Of a stretch of 19,188 nucleotides of DNA, positions 1 to 8,685 are shown one piece after another. How positions within the stretch are numbered: the stretch's first letter is position 1; the number at the start of each line of letters is the position of its first letter. Origin of the DNA: Candidatus Delongbacteria bacterium. GTDB lineage: Bacteria > UBA4055. The DNA lies in contig JAFGVM010000032.1 of assembly GCA_016937995.1 (NCBI GenBank), forward strand, positions 1 through 19,188. The letters are read 5' to 3'. Below the pieces are notes generated by a model that saw only the letters and a list, made by a program, of their open reading frames with translations, did no database searches and was not told the DNA's origin. A program made the translations under genes and the position numbers.

Positions 1-200
1 ACTTACCAGGTTAGAAGCATCGAAAGATACTTTGTGAGAACCTTTAGAAAGGTTTCCGTCAACCAGTTTAGCAACAGTTCTACCCATTACATCATAAACC
101 ACAAGAGAAGTTTTAGCTTCGTTTGCAATTGTGAAATTGATAGTAGTTGTCGGGTTGAAAGGGTTTGGATAGTTCTGTTCAAGTGAAGTTGTTAAAGGCA
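1..200 (-). repeat. Near-identical copy of the sorting-domain coding segment (copy in paralog A)
   Basis: Bases 1-180 match bases 3782-3961 with only 7 mismatches by direct comparison. Similarity falls off around bases 181-240 (11 mismatches in 60) and the flanking gene bodies are much more divergent. Six of the 7 differences are silent; one changes Thr to Ala after the VMGR arginine. Confidence 0.9.
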
Positions 201-3200
201 TATTATTCTCTTCAATACCTGTAGCTTCACCAAGTACCGCTCTCAAGTGATAGTTCGTTCCAGCATAAACTCCCCAAGTCCATGTTCCGTCACCATTGTA
301 AATACCGTCAAATGATCTGTTATATGCAGGAGTTCCAGTTTCACCAGTGTCTTCCTGAGTAGAGTAAACAGTACCATATTCTGAAGAGTATCCGATCCAG
401 AAATCACCATATACTCTTAATGCTTCTGATCTAAGATCGATCATTGTCATTGCACTGGTATTGACCAGTGTATTTGCTTCAGGAGTAACGTCAAAAGGAG
501 TTATAACTTCAACCCCAGGTTGACCTGTTCCGTCATCCTGCCATATACGAACCGTCATATCGTCAGAAATATGACCACTTTGATCAGCATAATTTCTCAG
601 CAATAAGTAAGTAAGATCAGCTGCATAAGTTGTAGTTGCATCTGTTCCTGGAACAGTGATCCTTACAGCTTTTGCATCACCGTTCTCAGTGGTGTTGTAG
701 TAACTAACAATACCTTTTTCATAGAACATATGCTGACCTGCAATGTAGGTGTAGTGATCAGAGTAACCGGAGTTACTTCCTGCAGAACCGTCAACTGCGT
801 TGAACCAGAAATCTACCTGAGATCCAGATGATTGTGCAGGAATAGTATAATCCCAGATGTTATCAGCGCCTGAGTAAGTTGCTGCAACAGTTTGTTCTGC
901 TCCACCGTCAACAGTATAAATAACGTCAACTGATACAACGTCAGAAACATCAAATGTTTCCATCTGACCAATATAATCACCTATAGTTCCCTCATAAAAT
1001 GCCGGTGCATAAGGATCAGTGTTGAAAGTAGGTGCTGCAATATCATTGTTGTATGTTTTCATCTCGATATCGTCGATATACATACCTTCAGTATTATATC
1101 CTTCATCACTCTGGAACAGGAATCTGAAAGAAACCTGATCTTTCCCTGCAAATCCGTCCATAGAAATGAATTCTTCATGCCAACCGACACCCTCACCATT
1201 CCAGGTCTTTAATCTTATCCATGTCATTCCATTATCAGGTGTTCCTTCAAAATACATATAGTCGAAACCACCTTCAAGGTCATATTTACACCAGAAAGAA
1301 ATACTTCCACCAAAATAACCTGACCAGTCCATTATATTAGACCACATCACAAATGAAGAATGGTTATCAGGATAATTTCCACCAGGGCTCTCAGTCAATG
1401 CATGAGTTGCTGAAGTGTATTCACCTTCTTCAACTATAGCCCAGTTACCATTTGAACCCCAGTTGCTATAACCGGATTCAAAATCTTCAAAAAATTCAAT
1501 TTGTCCGTCAAGCCATCTAACTTCGTAGTAATCAGAAGTCATGAAGTTTCCTTCAGCATCTCCTACAGTAAAAGCAACTTCACCGTGAAGTACTTCAACT
1601 GATTCTGCAGGGATAGTTCCCACGTATGTATAATCGTTAATTTTTGAAGGTGTCATTGCAAAATCATACTGAGTGACCCAACCGTCGTTACTATATGAAC
1701 CATTGCATGAAGAAATAGCTGATTCATCAGAGAATGCAATCTCAAGATTCATATCTGAACCTATAAATACGTCAGTTCCTGTAACATATTTGAAAAGCGC
1801 AGGTGCTGTATCGAGAACGAATTCAATATTATAGTCCATTGTTGTATCACTTAATCCACCCAGATCAGTAAGATCAAAGTTGATAGTTCCTGAAGCAACA
1901 GCAGCTTGAGCAGGAATTGTAGCTGTCCAATACTCAGTTACACCTTTAGATTGAGCAAAGTCAATGTCAACAACAGTTGTACCACCGTCAAATGTATAAT
2001 GACCCACAACTGTATCAACACCAGTCATGTCAGTGATCTCAAGATTCAGAACCATATCATTATTAAGGTAAGCACCTATTGTTGGAGAAAGCGCTTCATT
2101 TCCAACAATAGATGAGATAGATGGTGCTTCATAGTCATACATAACAGTAATATCATCAATATACCATTGACATCCGTAATCACCTGTATAATGGAATCCT
2201 ATTTGAATGTCCTGACCTGCATAAGCAGCTAAAGTAGCTGATCTAAAGTACCAGTCACCGTCAATAAGTGTTGCAACGAAAGTAGGATCCTCTGACCAGA
2301 TAATATCGAAAGTTGTTCCACCGTCAACTGAAACGCCGATCTCATTGATACCGTTCATATATTGTGTCCAGTAAACAGCTTCCCAGAAGCTTAAAGTTGC
2401 AGAAGGAAGTGCAGGTACTGAGATCAACGGAGTGATCAACCAGTCATCCTGAGTTCCACTGTCATCCATGTGTGAAGCTGATTTTGCACCACCGTGAGCA
2501 AATCCACCTGTAAGTGGTGTGCCTTCAACCCATCCAGCTCCAACTGTATTTAAAGTCCAACCTACAGGAGGGAATGAAGCATTTTCAAAATCTTCTACGA
2601 ACATAGGAGTATCTTTAGACCATAACAGGTCAAAATTTTCTGACCATGCAGAGTTTGCTTGATCATCCTCCATAAAAAATTTAACAATTCCCACAGTACC
2701 GTCTGACTGAGCAGGAATAGTACCTGTAAAGACATAATTTGTCTTTGAAACATTCATATTGAAATCAACCCATGTTGTACCACCATCTAGAGAATATTGC
2801 GCAGCCATAGGAGAAGTTACAGCGTTCTGATCCTGAACAGTTAATGAAAGATCCATTTGTGCATCCTGGAATACTTCAGTTCCTGTCAAAGTTCTAGCAA
2901 GTGGAGGGAACATGTCTGTGCCTACATAAGGTTCCAGTTGTACATAGTAAAAATTTTCTAAATATGCCATTGCACCATCAATATCATCCTGTTGTAAAAT
3001 CCAGCCTCCAGCTCCGTTACTTAAATAACTGTGAGAGGGTACTGCACCTGTGTCAGGTGCGAATTGCCTTGGATAGCTTCCCATTGTAGGTGTTACTGAC
3101 AACCAGAAATCATCAGCTAAAAGAATTGGAGCAGGAGGAAATGCTTCATTAACCTGATCATCATAAGACATTAGCTCCCCTGAATCCCAAAGTACGGTTA

Positions 3201-3492
3201 CTCCATCTTTAGCATATATTTTGTAAGTGTAACCAAATCCTGCATCTGCAAAACTGGCATCGACACCATGCAGGTACACCGGATATTCAAGATCAAAATC
3301 ATCTACATTGTATAACGTAGCTCTTTCCATTGGTTCAGGTAAAAGCCATCCTGAACTAGTATTAGGATAAGTGTACCAGACAGTATCCTTACTTGCAGTT
3401 TGCGGTCTAGTAATATTTTCTTTTGAATACCATTCCGCTGCAAAGATACCTGTTGCAAGAAGTACAAGTATCAATGTCATCAATTTTTTCAT
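1..3492 (-). CDS. Large secreted multidomain adhesin-like protein with type IX sorting domain (paralog A, 3' end cut by window edge)
   Basis: The reading frame is open from an ATG at 3492 to the window edge, giving 1164 residues. By comparison with the neighbouring paralog only about 22 residues and the stop are missing. A strong ribosome site (GGAGGAAA) precedes the ATG. Residues 1-19 are a signal peptide (MKKLMTLILVLLATG start). Next comes a beta-rich region, then an Ig-like repeat. A cleaved-adhesin/choice-of-anchor-J type jelly roll follows at about 294-452 (FEDFEN-like start, DDWLITPLI, YIDDI). Two more Ig-like repeats lead to a second jelly roll at about 665-816 (EDFESG start, MYIDDIE end), then a further Ig-like domain and a beta domain. 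The type IX sorting domain starts at about 1097 (QNYPNPFNP). No catalytic motif is visible. The likely role is a surface or matrix protein; the actual ligand is unknown. Its body is clearly divergent from the next gene, yet its 3' end is almost identical in DNA. Confidence 0.9.
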   Translation of the reverse strand, partial: MKKLMTLILVLLATGIFAAEWYSKENITRPQTASKDTVWYTYPNTSSGWLLPEPMERATLYNVDDFDLEYPVYLHGVDASFADAGFGYTYKIYAKDGVTVLWDSGELMSYDDQVNEAFPPAPILLADDFWLSVTPTMGSYPRQFAPDTGAVPSHSYLSNGAGGWILQQDDIDGAMAYLENFYYVQLEPYVGTDMFPPLARTLTGTEVFQDAQMDLSLTVQDQNAVTSPMAAQYSLDGGTTWVDFNMNVSKTNYVFTGTIPAQSDGTVGIVKFFMEDDQANSAWSENFDLLWSKDTPMFVEDFENASFPPVGWTLNTVGAGWVEGTPLTGGFAHGGAKSASHMDDSGTQDDWLITPLISVPALPSATLSFWEAVYWTQYMNGINEIGVSVDGGTTFDIIWSEDPTFVATLIDGDWYFRSATLAAYAGQDIQIGFHYTGDYGCQWYIDDITVMYDYEAPSISSIVGNEALSPTIGAYLNNDMVLNLEITDMTGVDTVVGHYTFDGGTTVVDIDFAQSKGVTEYWTATIPAQAAVASGTINFDLTDLGGLSDTTMDYNIEFVLDTAPALFKYVTGTDVFIGSDMNLEIAFSDESAISSCNGSYSNDGWVTQYDFAMTPSKINDYTYVGTIPAESVEVLHGEVAFTVGDAEGNFMTSDYYEVRWLDGQIEFFEDFESGYSNWGSNGNWAIVEEGEYTSATHALTESPGGNYPDNHSSFVMWSNIMDWSGYFGGSISFWCKYDLEGGFDYMYFEGTPDNGMTWIRLKTWNGEGVGWHEEFISMDGFAGKDQVSFRFLFQSDEGYNTEGMYIDDIEMKTYNNDIAAPTFNTDPYAPAFYEGTIGDYIGQMETFDVSDVVSVDVIYTVDGGAEQTVAATYSGADNIWDYTIPAQSSGSQVDFWFNAVDGSAGSNSGYSDHYTYIAGQHMFYEKGIVSYYNTTENGDAKAVRITVPGTDATTTYAADLTYLLLRNYADQSGHISDDMTVRIWQDDGTGQPGVEVITPFDVTPEANTLVNTSAMTMIDLRSEALRVYGDFWIGYSSEYGTVYSTQEDTGETGTPAYNRSFDGIYNGDGTWTWGVYAGTNYHLRAVLGEATGIEENNMPLTTSLEQNYPNPFNPTTTINFTIANEAKTSLVVYDVMGRTVAKLVDGNLSKGSHKVSFDASNLVS

Positions 3493-3656
3493 TCGATTTC
3501 CTCCGTTAAATTAAAATTAGTTCAATTCCTCAACAGCCACAATTTGTACATTATAAGCAAATTATTGTAAATAAAATATGTTATTGCTCACAAGTCTATT
3601 TGTAACAGGATAGATAAAATAACAAAATATTCCTTTTATGTAAAGTTATTTTTAAA
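3493..3656 (-). promoter_or_regulatory. Intergenic leader and candidate promoter of paralog A
   Basis: This AT-rich gap holds no gene. On the minus strand a TTTACA box (3639-3644) lies 17 bases upstream of TATTTT (3616-3621), a plausible sigma-70 pair giving a leader of about 118 bases. A perfect TATAAT also occurs at 3550-3555 but has no good -35 partner at 16-18 bases. In such AT-rich DNA either could be chance. Confidence 0.3.
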
Positions 3657-3689
3657 AATAAAAAAAGCCCGACAAGTATGCCGGGCTTT
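3657..3689 (-). terminator. Rho-independent terminator of paralog B
   Basis: On the minus strand, AAAGCCCG pairs with CGGGCTTT (8-bp stem, 10-base loop), followed by a run of seven T and further T-rich sequence. It begins about 24 bases after the stop codon of the gene ending at 3713. It separates transcription of the two paralogs. Confidence 0.85.
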
Positions 3690-3712
3690 AAGTTTAAGAA
3701 AATGTTGTGAAA

Positions 3713-6700
3713 TTATTTGATAAGCATCATTTTCTTAGTTTGGTTCACGTTACCTGATTTAAGATTATAGTAGTATACACCACTTACCAGATTAGAAGCA
3801 TCGAAAGATACTTTGTGAGAACCTTTGGAAAGGTTTCCGTCAACCAGTTTAGCAACAGCTCTACCCATTACATCATAAACTACAAGAGAAGTCTTAGCTT
3901 CATTTGCAATTGTGAAATTGATAGTAGTTGTCGGGTTGAAAGGGTTTGGATAGTTCTGCTCTAAAGAAGTAGTTAAAGGCATATTACCTTCTTCAATACC
4001 TGTTGCTTCACCTAGAACAGCTCTAAAGTGTAAATTGTAACCGTCTTTCAAAGTCCAATTCCATGTTCCGTCACCGTTGTCAGATCCAACATAAGATCTC
4101 TGATAAGCTGTAGTTCCTTCATCAGCCGCAACTTCCTCAGTAGAATGTACAATACCACTTGCAGGTGCAGAGAACCCAATCCAGAAATCCCCGTATACTG
4201 TCAGAGCTTCAGACCTGATATCAAGCATTGACATTGCACTTTGCTTTAATGCATTTGCTTCAGGTGTATGTGTGAAAGGAGTTAATACTTCAATACCTGG
4301 GAGACCAGCGTCATCCTGCCATACACGTACAGTCATGTCATCTGAAGAAAGACTTGTGTCTGCATAATTTCTTAACAGTAGGTAAACAAGGTCAGCACTG
4401 TATGTGTTCGAAGCATCTGTTCCAGGAACAGTAACTTTTACAGCGAAAGCATCACCATCTTCAACTGAGTTACGGTATGTAACGACAGGAGTATCATATA
4501 CTTGGTGATCACCTGCTATAATAGTATAAACATCCGTTGAAAGTTCTTCATTTAAGTTAGTGGAAGCATCCTGAGCCCAGAATGAATAGTCGATAACAGC
4601 ACCTGGGGCTTGTGCAGGAATAGTGAACTCCCACTGATTACCAGATACAAAAGTAGCTGCAATATCTGTTTGTGGAACTCCGTCAACCGAATAAACAACT
4701 CCAACTGCATTTACTCCGGAATTATCAAGTACATCAACGTTGTTTGTGTAAGCATATAACGAACCTTGATAAAAATCAGGTTTGTAAGGTGAATAAACAG
4801 TCAGAGGTGCAGCGTGATCTATGTTATAAGTAATGAGTGATATGTCATCAATGTACATACCATTTGCCTCATAACCACCATCAGCTTCAAAACGGAATCT
4901 AAAATTGAATGTACCACCTACGAAAGCATCAAGAGAAATTTTTTCTTCGTGCCAATCTATGCCTTCATCGTCCCAAGATCTAAGGTTAGTCCATGTAGTG
5001 CCGCCGTCTGTAGTTACATCAAAGTACATATAGTCAAAACCGTGCTCAATGTCATATTTACACCAGAAAGACATTTTAGCACCGAAATAAGAAGACCAGT
5101 CTCTATCGGCAGCTAAACTTACAGACGAAATTTCATCAGCTACATAATCTCCTCCAGGGCTTTCAGTCAATGCATGTGTAGCTGAAGTATACTCGCCTTC
5201 TTCTACCACAGCCCAGTTTCCGCCAAGATTCCAGTTTGTATCTCCAGATTCAAAATCTTCGAAAAATTCAACCTGGCCATCTTTCCACTGAACAGTATAT
5301 TTGGCAGTCGTTAATATATTATTTTCTGCATCAATTATAGTGAAATAGACTTGTCCATCTAAAACTTCTGCAGATTCTGCAGGAATTGTTCCTTCGTAAG
5401 TGTACTGATGAACTTTAGAAGGTGTCAGTTCAAACGAATAATTATCAAATATGTAATTATCCTTGCTAAAATAACCACCAACGGATGTAATAGCAGATTC
5501 ATCTGTAAAAGCTACAGTCAAATTCATAGGACTTCCTACGAAAGCTTCAGTTCCGGTGACATAACCAAATATTGGATCTGTAGTATCTTTAACAAAATCA
5601 ATATTATAATCAGGTGTTGTTATAGATAAACCACCAATATCAGTAAGGTCAAAATTTATTGTTCCTGTTGCTTCTGCAGCCATAGCAGGAATAGTTCCAG
5701 TCCATTCTTCTGTACCTTTAGCCTGAGCAAAATTAAGGTCAACTACAGTAGTTCCACCATCAAATGAATAATGGCCAACAACTGTTGCAACTCCTGAAAG
5801 GTCAAATACATCAAGATTTAGTACCATATCATTATTAAGATATGCACCAACTAAAGAATCCGAGTCAAACAATACAGTATTACCCATTATATCTTCTAAA
5901 ACTGGGGCTTCGTAGTCATAAAGAATAGCTATGTCATCAATGGTCCAGATGTCTTCGTAATCTCCAACGAAACGGAAACCGATATAAACATCCTGGCCCA
6001 TGTAAGCCATAAGAGATAAAGTCATATACTCCCAAACTCTTCCTACACCGGTAGGTCCGCCATCAGGATGACCTGTATAAATTACATCCCATGTAGCCAA
6101 ATCAGTTGAAACCGCCACCTCATGATAACCTGATACAACATAGTTCAACCAGTTACCGTACTGCCAGAAAGTCAGCGTAGATGGATTAGCAGCAGGTAGA
6201 GACACAAGAGGACTTATCAACCAGTCATCCTGAGGACCTGAGTCATCAAGGTGAGTTGCTGATTTTGATCCTGTATGAACTGCATCCCCGTTAGTTACGA
6301 CACCTTCGATAAATCCGGCACCGGTTGTATTTAATGTCCAGCCATTTGCAGGGAAAACCACATTTTCAAATCCTTCGAATAAGACAGGGTTATCCTTATC
6401 CCAGCTGATTTCAAAATCGTCAGATGTTGAAGTGTGCCCTAAAGCATCTTCCATGTTAAATCTTACAGCACCTACAGTTCCGTCAGGTTGTCCAGGTATG
6501 GTTCCAGAATAAACGTAAGTACTTTTTGTAGCATTTAGTGTGAAGGAAGCTGAAGTTCCCCAGTTGTCAAAAGAATAATCACCTGTTACGCTTGCGATCG
6601 CACTTTGATCCATTACTCTGATTGAAACAGTTGCATCTTTGTCCATGAAAGTTTCATTTCCAAGGATACCTCTTGCAGTTGGTGGATAAAGGTCAGTACC

Positions 6701-7234
6701 TGTATGAGGTGCAAGGTCGAATACTACTGAATGGTTATAAGCTCCACCATAAAGATAAGACCAAGCCCCTGCAGTTCCCAGGTAGCTATGTCCGCCAACT
6801 CCATCTCCTGCATCAAAAATTGAACCGGGAGCTCCATCAGCTTGAGGTACTAAAGCTACCCAAAAGTCATCTGCTAATACCAGAGGTGCGTCGAGAACTG
6901 TAACATGCCATCCCTGTATAGATAGTGAATCTGCTGTACTTGCTAGCAATGTTGAACCGTCCTTGTCGTAAATGTTATAGTGATAAGTGGCACCTGCTGC
7001 ATCGTATAGATACCATTGAATACGGCTGAATTCGATTGGATATTCCAATCCGAAATCGTCAGCATCAATGTAAACTGCTCTCTCTCCTGGATCATCATAA
7101 ACATAGTATGAGGTACCGTAATAACCGTACCAATCCTTTGTTGCAGGTCGATCCTGCACATCATTGATCTTTTTCATATCAGCCATTAAGCTAACTGACA
7201 GAATGACAAGAATCAATGTCATGAGTTTTTTCAT
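3713..7234 (-). CDS. Large secreted multidomain adhesin-like protein with type IX sorting domain (paralog B)
   Basis: This 1173-residue protein starts at an ATG preceded by a near-perfect ribosome site (GAGGAGA). Residues 1-19 form a signal peptide. A beta-rich region reaches about 180, then an Ig-like repeat (about 186-280). A cleaved-adhesin/choice-of-anchor-J jelly roll follows at about 283-440 (FEGFENVVFP, DDWLISPLV, WTIDDIAI). Two Ig-like repeats (each ending in a GTIPA-type strand) come next. A second jelly roll lies at about 656-803 (EFFEDFESG, GMYIDDIS), followed by another Ig-like domain, a further beta domain (about 900-1080) and the type IX sorting domain (1085-1173, NYPNPFNP; ends KKMMLIK). 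No enzymatic motif is seen. Domain order matches paralog A throughout, so the pair arose by tandem duplication. It is predicted to be exported by Sec, then across the outer membrane by the type IX system. Adhesion or matrix function is inferred from the domains only. Confidence 0.92.
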   Translation of the reverse strand: MKKLMTLILVILSVSLMADMKKINDVQDRPATKDWYGYYGTSYYVYDDPGERAVYIDADDFGLEYPIEFSRIQWYLYDAAGATYHYNIYDKDGSTLLASTADSLSIQGWHVTVLDAPLVLADDFWVALVPQADGAPGSIFDAGDGVGGHSYLGTAGAWSYLYGGAYNHSVVFDLAPHTGTDLYPPTARGILGNETFMDKDATVSIRVMDQSAIASVTGDYSFDNWGTSASFTLNATKSTYVYSGTIPGQPDGTVGAVRFNMEDALGHTSTSDDFEISWDKDNPVLFEGFENVVFPANGWTLNTTGAGFIEGVVTNGDAVHTGSKSATHLDDSGPQDDWLISPLVSLPAANPSTLTFWQYGNWLNYVVSGYHEVAVSTDLATWDVIYTGHPDGGPTGVGRVWEYMTLSLMAYMGQDVYIGFRFVGDYEDIWTIDDIAILYDYEAPVLEDIMGNTVLFDSDSLVGAYLNNDMVLNLDVFDLSGVATVVGHYSFDGGTTVVDLNFAQAKGTEEWTGTIPAMAAEATGTINFDLTDIGGLSITTPDYNIDFVKDTTDPIFGYVTGTEAFVGSPMNLTVAFTDESAITSVGGYFSKDNYIFDNYSFELTPSKVHQYTYEGTIPAESAEVLDGQVYFTIIDAENNILTTAKYTVQWKDGQVEFFEDFESGDTNWNLGGNWAVVEEGEYTSATHALTESPGGDYVADEISSVSLAADRDWSSYFGAKMSFWCKYDIEHGFDYMYFDVTTDGGTTWTNLRSWDDEGIDWHEEKISLDAFVGGTFNFRFRFEADGGYEANGMYIDDISLITYNIDHAAPLTVYSPYKPDFYQGSLYAYTNNVDVLDNSGVNAVGVVYSVDGVPQTDIAATFVSGNQWEFTIPAQAPGAVIDYSFWAQDASTNLNEELSTDVYTIIAGDHQVYDTPVVTYRNSVEDGDAFAVKVTVPGTDASNTYSADLVYLLLRNYADTSLSSDDMTVRVWQDDAGLPGIEVLTPFTHTPEANALKQSAMSMLDIRSEALTVYGDFWIGFSAPASGIVHSTEEVAADEGTTAYQRSYVGSDNGDGTWNWTLKDGYNLHFRAVLGEATGIEEGNMPLTTSLEQNYPNPFNPTTTINFTIANEAKTSLVVYDVMGRAVAKLVDGNLSKGSHKVSFDASNLVSGVYYYNLKSGNVNQTKKMMLIK
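3782..3981 (-). repeat. Near-identical copy of the sorting-domain coding segment (copy in paralog B)
   Basis: This is the partner of bases 1-200. Identity is about 96% over the first 180 bases, then drops sharply. The paralogous sorting domains of the other two cargo genes in this window share only short motifs with it, so the similarity is not simply what the domain requires. Confidence 0.9.
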
Positions 7235-7305
7235 TTTGTTCTCCTCAATTTATTTAGGTTTACACTCTTTTTCTTTTATGTTGAGTCATTCTATAATTTA
7301 AGAAA

Positions 7306-7327
7306 GCACTAACGAAATAGATAGTGC
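7306..7327 (-). other. Short inverted repeat in the leader of paralog B
   Basis: GCACTA and TAGTGC form perfect 6-base arms around a 10-base loop. The element lies between the candidate promoter and the start codon of paralog B, so it would be in its leader RNA. It may be an RNA stem or a protein site; it has no T run, so it is not a classical terminator. Short arms make chance possible. Confidence 0.3.
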
Positions 7328-7360
7328 ATTAATCATATTCATGACTTTGGCGTAAATATT

Positions 7361-7389
7361 AATTTAACTAACCAACAGCCCTAAGTCAA
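7361..7389 (-). promoter_or_regulatory. Candidate sigma-70 promoter of paralog B
   Basis: On the minus strand, TTGACT (7384-7389) is separated by exactly 17 bases from TAAATT (7361-7366). The implied start near 7354 gives a leader of about 120 bases. It sits just after the stop of the aconitase-family gene, so the adhesin-like gene would be transcribed independently of the upstream operon. Confidence 0.45.
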
Positions 7390-7410
7390 CAAAAAAACAT
7401 TTAAATAAGT

Positions 7411-8637
7411 TTACAACTCTCCTTTGATTGCAGCTAATGCACTTGTTACCGGAGAAGCTAAATAAACTTTGCCTTTTCCCTGTTTTCCAGGGAAATTTCT
7501 GTTGCCTGTCGATATTGTAATTTCACCCTCTCCGTTCATTCCTACCTGCCCTGATGCACAACCGGCACATCCCGGGTTGGATACAAGAGCTCCTGCATTA
7601 AAGAAAATTTCCAGCAAACCGTTTTTTAAACATTTTTCATAATCATCTCTGGTAGCCGGAACAATTTTTAAAATTATACCTTTAGCAACTTTTTTGTCTT
7701 TCAAGATATCAGCAACTATTTTTAGATCCTCATAAGTTCCGTTAGTACATGAACCAATGAAACAAGAATCGACCTTCAATCCTTTTAAACTTTCAACATC
7801 TACAACATCGTGAGGTGCACCCGGTTTAGATATCTGAGGTTTAAGATCACTGACATCAAAATTAAATTCCTGAGAATATCCTGCGTCGGGGTCAGCATAG
7901 ACAGGTGTGTAATCAACGTCTTTATAAAAATCAAGAACTTCGTTAGTAGGCGGGATCAAACCGATAATTCCACCCATTTCTGTGACCATAGATGATAATG
8001 TTATTCTTTCCGCCAGAGTTAAATTTTCAATTGTTTCGCCGTAGAATTCTATTGATTTCTGCAGAACATTTCTTTTCTTCAGTTCTCTTACAAGGAAAAG
8101 TGTCAGATCTTTGGCATATGTACCTTCAGGTAATTTCCCGGTTACAGTAACTTTACTTGATTCAGGCACTTTCCACCAGTTCTTACCGGTTTTAAAAGAA
8201 AAAGCAGTATCAATATCCCCGGTTCCCTGACCGAATGCTCCGATCGCTCCGAGGATATTAAAATGCGAATCAGTGTTTATGGAAATCGAACCCGGATAAG
8301 CAAACTTACGGTATATCATCAGATGCGATCCAATTCCTTCTGTGATATCATAAAGATCGACGTTGTTATGTTTTGCGAAGTTCCTGCAAATTTGTTGATT
8401 TTGGGCGTATTTCGGATCTGAACCAGTAGGGTTTACATCGAATGTGAACATCGTATTTCCCGGTGCATTGCTTATATAATCACCTTCGTAGTTCTCATTC
8501 AGGTTCTTAACAACATTTGCCCCTCCAAAATCCCTTGCTGCTCTGTTAGTTATATTTATCCAAATAATATCATTTGGTTTTACATCGTGACTTTCAGAAT
8601 TATTCATGAAAATCTTTTCGATCATTGTTTTACCCAT
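7411..8637 (-). CDS. Aconitase / 3-isopropylmalate dehydratase large-subunit family protein
   Basis: This 408-residue protein has the length of the single large subunit of isopropylmalate isomerase or homoaconitase types. The family interconverts hydroxy-acids by dehydration and rehydration using a 4Fe-4S cluster. The three expected cluster cysteines are present: Cys297 in GSCTNG, and Cys357 and Cys360 in PGCAGC. The DSH motif (after AYPGSISINT), an upstream His105 and NRNFPGKQG near the end are also recognisable. Two sites differ from the classic pattern: the DH pair of aconitase reads Asp67-Val68, and the last arginine of NRNFxGR is lysine. The substrate therefore cannot be named. The ATG at 8637 is chosen because GAGGTGA lies 5 bases before it; a GTG at 8646 falls inside that ribosome site. 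No small subunit gene follows: the next gene is the adhesin-like protein. It is probably the last gene of an operon with the FAD and MerR genes. Confidence 0.85.
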   Translation of the reverse strand: MGKTMIEKIFMNNSESHDVKPNDIIWINITNRAARDFGGANVVKNLNENYEGDYISNAPGNTMFTFDVNPTGSDPKYAQNQQICRNFAKHNNVDLYDITEGIGSHLMIYRKFAYPGSISINTDSHFNILGAIGAFGQGTGDIDTAFSFKTGKNWWKVPESSKVTVTGKLPEGTYAKDLTLFLVRELKKRNVLQKSIEFYGETIENLTLAERITLSSMVTEMGGIIGLIPPTNEVLDFYKDVDYTPVYADPDAGYSQEFNFDVSDLKPQISKPGAPHDVVDVESLKGLKVDSCFIGSCTNGTYEDLKIVADILKDKKVAKGIILKIVPATRDDYEKCLKNGLLEIFFNAGALVSNPGCAGCASGQVGMNGEGEITISTGNRNFPGKQGKGKVYLASPVTSALAAIKGEL

Positions 8638-8685
8638 CAAGTTCACCTCTATTTTAATTCACATATTTCAATTGTAACTACAAAT

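Noticed and set aside
1400-5290. Repeated phrases in the two large genes as CRISPR or interspersed repeats
   Set aside because: They fall at the same domain positions of the two paralogs and stay in frame, so they are duplicated protein modules.
7391-7410. AT-rich palindrome with a T run after the aconitase-family stop as a terminator
   Set aside because: The paired arms contain almost only A and T, so the hairpin would be unstable. I see no convincing terminator for this operon.
8638-8646. GTG start for the aconitase-family gene
   Set aside because: The GTG is part of the GAGGTGA ribosome site that serves the ATG at 8637.
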